In this document: positions 60,142 through 64,000 of the stretch, piece by piece | Position numbering within the stretch: the first letter of the stretch is position 1 | Layout of the letters: each line of letters begins with the position of its first letter | Assembly: GCA_964347615.1 (NCBI GenBank) | Contig: CAYFZO010000004.1 | Coordinates: 1 to 64,000, forward strand | Source of the DNA: CAYFZO01 sp964347615 | GTDB lineage: Bacteria; Pseudomonadota; Gammaproteobacteria; Poriferisulfidales; Oxydemutatoraceae | Reading direction: 5' to 3' | DNA length: 64,000 nucleotides | Notes under the pieces: model-generated | Databases searched by the model: none | What the model was told of the DNA's origin: nothing | The model's input: only the letters and a program-made list of their open reading frames with translations | Translations under genes and position numbers: made by a program

Positions 60142-61268
60142 GCGACAAGGACAAAAGCGTCGGCATGCCGGTTTCGATGTTGTGCGAATTGACGCACCGT
60201 TGCCCTCTGCAATGCCCGTACTGCTCCAACCCGATGGAGCTCGAGCGTTCGTCGGGAGAGTTGACCACCGAGCAGTGGATAAACGCTTTTGAGCAGGCCG
60301 TCAAGATGGGCATATTGCAAGTGCATTTCTCGGGCGGCGAGCCGGCGGTGCGCAAAGACCTCGAAGATCTTATCGCCGCCGCGAAACGGCTTAAGCTGTA
60401 CAGCAACTTGATTACCTCGGGCGTGTTGATCAACGACGATCGCATGGCGCGTTTCGCCGAGCTCGGTCTCAACCACGTGCAAATCAGCATCCAGGACAGC
60501 GAAGAGGAGAACGCCAACCTGATCGGCGGCTACCACGACGGCTTTGCGCAGAAGCTGAGAGTCGCCAAGGCGGTCAAGGCGAACCGATTGCCGTTGACCG
60601 TCAACGCGCCGGTGCACAAGATGAACTTAACTCACCTCGAGTCGATCATTGACCTCGCGGTCGAGATGGGCGCCTCGCGCCTCGAAGTCGCGCACGTGCA
60701 GTATTACGGCTGGGCCTACCACAACCGCGCCGCGCTGATGCCGAAACGCGACCAGCTCGAATGGGCGACCGACGTCGTCGAGAAGGCGCGCGAGCGTCTC
60801 AAGGGGGTGCTGGTGATTGACTACGTTGTGCCCGACTATTACGCGCGTCGCCCGAAAGCGTGCATGGGCGGTTGGGCCCGACAGTTCCTGAATGTGACGC
60901 CGTCGGGCAAGGTGTTGCCGTGTCACGCCGCCGAAAGTATCACCACGCTCGAGTTCGACAACCTCAAGGATCGCAGTCTCGAGGATATCTGGCAGCATTC
61001 CTCGGCGTTCGAGAAGTTCCGCGGCACCGATTGGATGCCCGCCAAATGCCGCGGTTGCGAGCGCCGCGAGATAGATTGGGCCGGTTGCCGTTGCCAAGCG
61101 TTTGCGATTACCGGCGACGCGGCGAACATGGATCCGGCGTGTGAGTTCTCGGATCACCACGAGCAATTGGTCGGCATCGCGACGCTTGAATCAGGCAAGG
61201 AAGGCGAGCAATTCGACTACCGCCGCATCGGTTTCAAGGTGCCGGTCAAGGCGGTCCATGCCCGGTGA
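60138..61268 (+). CDS. pqqE: PqqE, radical SAM PqqA Glu-Tyr crosslinking enzyme
   Basis: 376 residues. Radical SAM motif in LCELTHRCPLQCPYCSNP (CxxxCxxC), HFSGGEPAVRKDLEDL, and a C-terminal SPASM region with auxiliary-cluster cysteines (ACMGGWARQFLNVTPSG, CRGCERREIDWAGCRC). It forms the carbon-carbon bond in PqqA. It overlaps pqqD (ATGA) and the following peptidase gene by 11 bp. Confidence 0.96.
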   Translation: MSDKDKSVGMPVSMLCELTHRCPLQCPYCSNPMELERSSGELTTEQWINAFEQAVKMGILQVHFSGGEPAVRKDLEDLIAAAKRLKLYSNLITSGVLINDDRMARFAELGLNHVQISIQDSEEENANLIGGYHDGFAQKLRVAKAVKANRLPLTVNAPVHKMNLTHLESIIDLAVEMGASRLEVAHVQYYGWAYHNRAALMPKRDQLEWATDVVEKARERLKGVLVIDYVVPDYYARRPKACMGGWARQFLNVTPSGKVLPCHAAESITTLEFDNLKDRSLEDIWQHSSAFEKFRGTDWMPAKCRGCERREIDWAGCRCQAFAITGDAANMDPACEFSDHHEQLVGIATLESGKEGEQFDYRRIGFKVPVKAVHAR

Positions 61269-62223
61269 CGACCCGGGTGCCTCTCCCCGGGTCCACCACC
61301 GAATCGCGGTCACCCCGCCGCATCAGCTCTCGGTAAAGGAGTACGGCGTCGAGAACGGCGTGCCGGCGGTCTTTCTGCACGGCGGGCCGGGAAGCGGCTG
61401 CCGCCCGGCGTTGTGCCGCCTGTTCGACCTCGAGCGGTTTCGCGTCGTCGCGCCCGACCAGCGCGGCGCCGGCGACAGCACGCCGAAAGCCTGCCTCGAA
61501 CACAACACGACCCAGGACTTGATTGCCGACTTGGAGACGGTGCGCGAGCGCCTCGGCATCGAACGTTGGCTGGTGGTCGGTGGTTCCTGGGGGGCGTTGC
61601 TCGCGGTCGCTTATGCCGAAGCCCGGCCCGAACGGGTCTCGGGCGTCGTCGTGCGTTCGTTGTTCCTCGGCGGCGCCGACGATTTGCAGCGAGCGTTCAT
61701 CACCTTGCCTCGGGCAATCTATCCGGAACTCTACGCGGCGTTCATCGCACATCTGCCTGAAGACGAGAGGGCCGCGCCGCTCGCGGCTTACTACCGCCGT
61801 ATTCTCGACCCCGACCCGGCGACGTCGTTGCCCGCGGCTTACGTTTGGCACGATTATGAGCGCGCCTTATCGGTGTTGCGCCCCGCGGCCTTTCCCGACC
61901 TCGCAGCCGTGGCCCGCGCGGTGCTCGACGGCGACCGTCCGCGCCCGGCGACGCCGCGCATGGAAGCGCATTATTTTTCTCATGATTGTTTCCTGCGCCG
62001 CGGGCAGTTGCTCGACGACGCCGGACGGCTCGGCGAGGTGCCCGGCGTCATCGTGCAATCGCGCTATGACCTGCTGTGCCCGATGCGGTCGGCATACGCT
62101 TTGTCGCAGCGTTGGCCACGGAGTTCGATCACGGTGGTCGACGGCGCCGGGCACGGCCAATCCGAGCCGGGCGTCGAAAGTGCGCTGGTGCAGGCGGTGA
62201 AATCGCTTGCCGATACATTGTGA
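61258..62223 (+). CDS. pip: Prolyl aminopeptidase (alpha/beta hydrolase)
   Basis: 321 residues. VFLHGGPGSGCRPALCRLFD, VAPDQRGAGDSTPKACLEHN and the nucleophile elbow VVGGSWGALLAVAYAEARPE are the prolyl iminopeptidase pattern; the catalytic Asp and His lie in YDLLCPM and GAGHGQSEPG. ATG 61258 overlaps the pqqE end by 11 bp, so the gene is part of the pqq operon. It could process PqqA fragments, or be an unrelated passenger. No pqqF/pqqG protease is in the window. Confidence 0.9.
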   Translation: MPGDDPGASPRVHHRIAVTPPHQLSVKEYGVENGVPAVFLHGGPGSGCRPALCRLFDLERFRVVAPDQRGAGDSTPKACLEHNTTQDLIADLETVRERLGIERWLVVGGSWGALLAVAYAEARPERVSGVVVRSLFLGGADDLQRAFITLPRAIYPELYAAFIAHLPEDERAAPLAAYYRRILDPDPATSLPAAYVWHDYERALSVLRPAAFPDLAAVARAVLDGDRPRPATPRMEAHYFSHDCFLRRGQLLDDAGRLGEVPGVIVQSRYDLLCPMRSAYALSQRWPRSSITVVDGAGHGQSEPGVESALVQAVKSLADTL

Positions 62224-62269
62224 AGCACGTCGCCCGAGGGTTCCTGCGATGATTGCTTCGAGATTTATA

Positions 62270-62275
62270 TACAAT
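62270..62275 (+). promoter_or_regulatory. AT-rich -10-like box upstream of the sorbosone-dehydrogenase-like gene
   Basis: TATACAAT (TACAAT 62270-62275) in the 245-bp gap after the peptidase gene, 194 bp before the next ATG. No -35 box with correct spacing was found, so this is tentative. Confidence 0.3.
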
Positions 62276-62468
62276 AGCCCTTTGACTTTTAGGCTTGCAA
62301 ATCTCTTGTTTTCCGTCGTGCGTGGAACTGCCGCCAAATCTCATCCGGCCTGTGCCCCGACCTTCGGGAACGGGGCTGCCGGGCGCGGGGGCGACTATAT
62401 CGATCGGGGCGTGAAGCCCCAGATCGCCCCGAATCGCCCCGGATCACCTTGAAGGCTTTTGCAGACTG

Positions 62469-63625
62469 ATGCGCGTAATTCCCGATATATTCATCCGATC
62501 GTTGCTCGCCGCGTTTGTTTGTGTCGCCGCGTCCGCGGCGTTCGCCGCACCGTTTGATTACCGCGAGCAGGTGCTCAAGGCCGGCGGCGGGAGTTGGACC
62601 TTGAGCCTGCCCGTCGGCTACGTGCTCGAGCTGCTCGTCGAGATGGACGGCCCTCGGCTGATGACGTTTGACCGCGACGGTGCGTTGCTCGTCGGCTCCA
62701 GGGCGGGGCGGGTCTACCGCCTCGAGCCGCCGTATTCGCGCGCCGCCGTCCACGCCAAGTTGGGCGATTACCCGCACGACGTCGCGTTGCGTGACGGAAC
62801 CCTGTTCGTCGCCAGGACCGGCGGCGTTTACCGCACGTCGTATAAGCCCGACGCCTCGAAGCCTTTGGACGAAAGCGATTTCGAGCTGGTCGCACGGTTG
62901 CCTTCGGGCGGCGGTCACTCAAGCCGCAGCGTCGGGGTCGGGCCGGACAAGCGCGTTTACGCGAGCGTCGGCATCAGCGGCAATTGCAGCAACCAGTATC
63001 TGGACGCAGGCTACCCTTTCCGTCAGCGCCGCGGCGGGTTGCTGGTGCTGGTCGAGCCGGGTGCGGGAAAGCAGGCGTACTGGCAGCCTTACGCGACGGG
63101 TCTGCGCAACCCGGTCGGCTTCGATTGGCATCCGCACACCGGCGTTCTGTACGCGAGCAACCACGGGCCGGATCATCACGGCTACGATCAGCCGCCGGAG
63201 TATTTCGCGCGCCTTGAAGCCGGATCGTTCCACGGGATGCCGTGGTTTCAATTCGACGGGCGCGAGGTCAAGCGCGACCGCTGCATCGGCAAGCAGCCTC
63301 CGCGCGAAGACGCGAGAGCACCGGTCGCAACGTTCCCGGCGCGCAACGGGCCGATGGGGGTGGCTTTCGCCGAACGCGACGCGGGCGTAGTGAGGGCAGG
63401 CGACGCGGTCGTCGCGCTGCACGGCTCGTGGGCGACGCGCCCGCACGGCGGTGCCCATGGCGCAAGGTCGAGCCGCAGACCGCCGTGGGTTGCGTTGCTG
63501 CGATTTGACGGCGACAAGGTCGGCAAGCCGGTCGCGTTGATCGAAGGCTTTCAGGACGCTGCGGGGAGGCGCTTTGCGAGGCCGATCGGCGTCGCGTTCG
63601 GCCCCGATAATGCCTTGTATTTCAC
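62469..63625 (+). CDS. Sorbosone/glucose dehydrogenase-like (PQQ-type beta-propeller) protein, 3' end in a gap
   Basis: About 385 residues up to the gap. Signal peptide LLAAFVCVAASAAFAAPFDY, then propeller strands with LPVGYVLELLVEMDGPRLMT, VGPDKRVYASVGISGNCSNQ, GLRNPVGFDWHPHTGVLYAS followed by NHGPDHHGYDQPPEYFARL, and FARPIGVAFGPDNALYF. Such proteins oxidise sugars, often with PQQ, in the periplasm; the neighbouring pqq operon fits. The stop lies in the gap or in a repeated segment: after the gap the same C-terminal coding segment recurs and ends CLSRSR-stop at 63891. Confidence 0.78.
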
Positions 63626-64000
63626 NNNNNNNNNNNNNNNNNNNNNNNNNNNNNNNNNNNNNNNNNNNNNNNNNNNNNNNNNNNNNNNNNNNNNNNNNNN
63701 NNNNNNNNNNNNNNNNNNNNNNNNNCGACAAGGCCGGCAAGCCGGTCGCGTTGATTGAAGGCTTTCAGGACGCCGCGGGGAGGTGCTTTGCGAGGCCGAT
63801 CGGCGTCGCGTTCGGCCCCGATAATGCCTTGTATTTCACCAGCGACGGCGGCGCGGTCGAAGGGTTGTTCTGCCTGTCGCGTTCGAGATAAGTTCCAAGA
63901 CCAGTGCCAAACGCCGGGCTGTCGCATTGATTGCCGCACTGATTGCCGCAAGTCGTCGTGGATCGTGCTGCTGCGATTTGACGACGACAAGGCCGGCAAG
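63512..64000 (+). repeat. Tandem copies of the 3' end of the sorbosone-dehydrogenase-like gene
   Basis: The block beginning CGACAAGG.CGGCAAG occurs at 63512, 63726 and 63985. Copies one and two (about 114 bp compared) differ at a few positions, so they are distinct. Copies two and three are 259 bp apart. The third copy begins upstream with coding-like KSSWIVLLRFDDDKAGK and runs off the window. The repeat probably caused the assembly gap. Confidence 0.75.
63626..63725. other. Assembly gap (100 N) in the repeated 3' end
   Basis: Exactly 100 N between two near-identical repeat copies. If the 259-bp period of the next pair also applies here, the missing sequence would be about 145 bp; a collapsed overlap of two strain variants is the alternative. 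Confidence 0.9.

Overview
The window is GC-rich, densely coding DNA that reads as a proteobacterial chromosome, most likely a gammaproteobacterium. The evidence is a queA-tgt-yajC-secD-secF cluster, a queG-nnr-tsaE-mutL-miaA-hfq cluster, GlnRS, a poly(A) polymerase-type PcnB, and panBCD next to folK. It looks like a draft or metagenome-derived scaffold: three 100-N gaps are present (12146-12245, 42120-42219, 63626-63725), and the sequence beside each gap is repeated on the other side. The organism appears to be a methylotroph using a lanthanide-type (XoxF) methanol dehydrogenase, with its own PQQ biosynthesis operon.

Layout. 1-6378: queA (3' end), tgt, yajC, secD, secF, a Sel1-repeat protein and cysG. 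6379-8485 (minus): a DoxX / DUF692 (BufB) / DUF2063 (BufC) operon with no visible precursor peptide. 8655-9323: a Pal-like lipoprotein. 9587-11675 (minus): PPi-dependent phosphofructokinase and an orphan CbbQ/NorQ-type AAA+ ATPase. 11676-12440: a gene-poor stretch with a gap and a possible structured element. 12441-27824: adk, a ferredoxin-type reductase, trpS, scpA, scpB, rluB, two acetolactate synthase-family enzymes, an aldehyde dehydrogenase, pcnB, folK, a deoxynucleoside kinase and panBCD. 27848-32465: divergent ppc and pgi. 32507-40458: queG, nnr, tsaE, a RibD-C protein, mutL, miaA, hfq, gloB. 40496-44354: glnS, birA, coaX and tRNA-Thr, with the shared glnS/birA 5' region present in three tandem copies.

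44383-50100 is the accessory part. Directly after tRNA-Thr comes a GIY-YIG protein carrying four tandem DUF4357-type modules, then GtrA, an FAD-dependent UGM/amine-oxidase-like protein, a C-terminal glycosyltransferase-like remnant, and a Tat-signal histone-deacetylase-fold amidohydrolase bracketed by a short direct repeat.

50564-63625 is the methylotrophy block: an OFA-family MFS transporter, xoxF, xoxG (cytochrome), xoxJ, a rhodanese-like CxxxCW protein and two uncharacterised exported proteins in a chain of ATGA overlaps, then pqqA-pqqB-pqqC-pqqD-pqqE-prolyl aminopeptidase, then a sorbosone-dehydrogenase-like (possibly PQQ-using) protein whose 3' end is tandemly repeated. XoxF would oxidise methanol in the periplasm with PQQ made by PqqA-E and pass electrons to XoxG. 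The rest of the block probably supports maturation, transport or cofactor recycling.

The most promising leads are the two unknown proteins coupled to xoxGJ, the four-module GIY-YIG protein at a broken tRNA-Thr locus, the precursor-less BufBC operon, the aminopeptidase coupled to pqqE, and the triplicated divergent promoter of glnS/birA.
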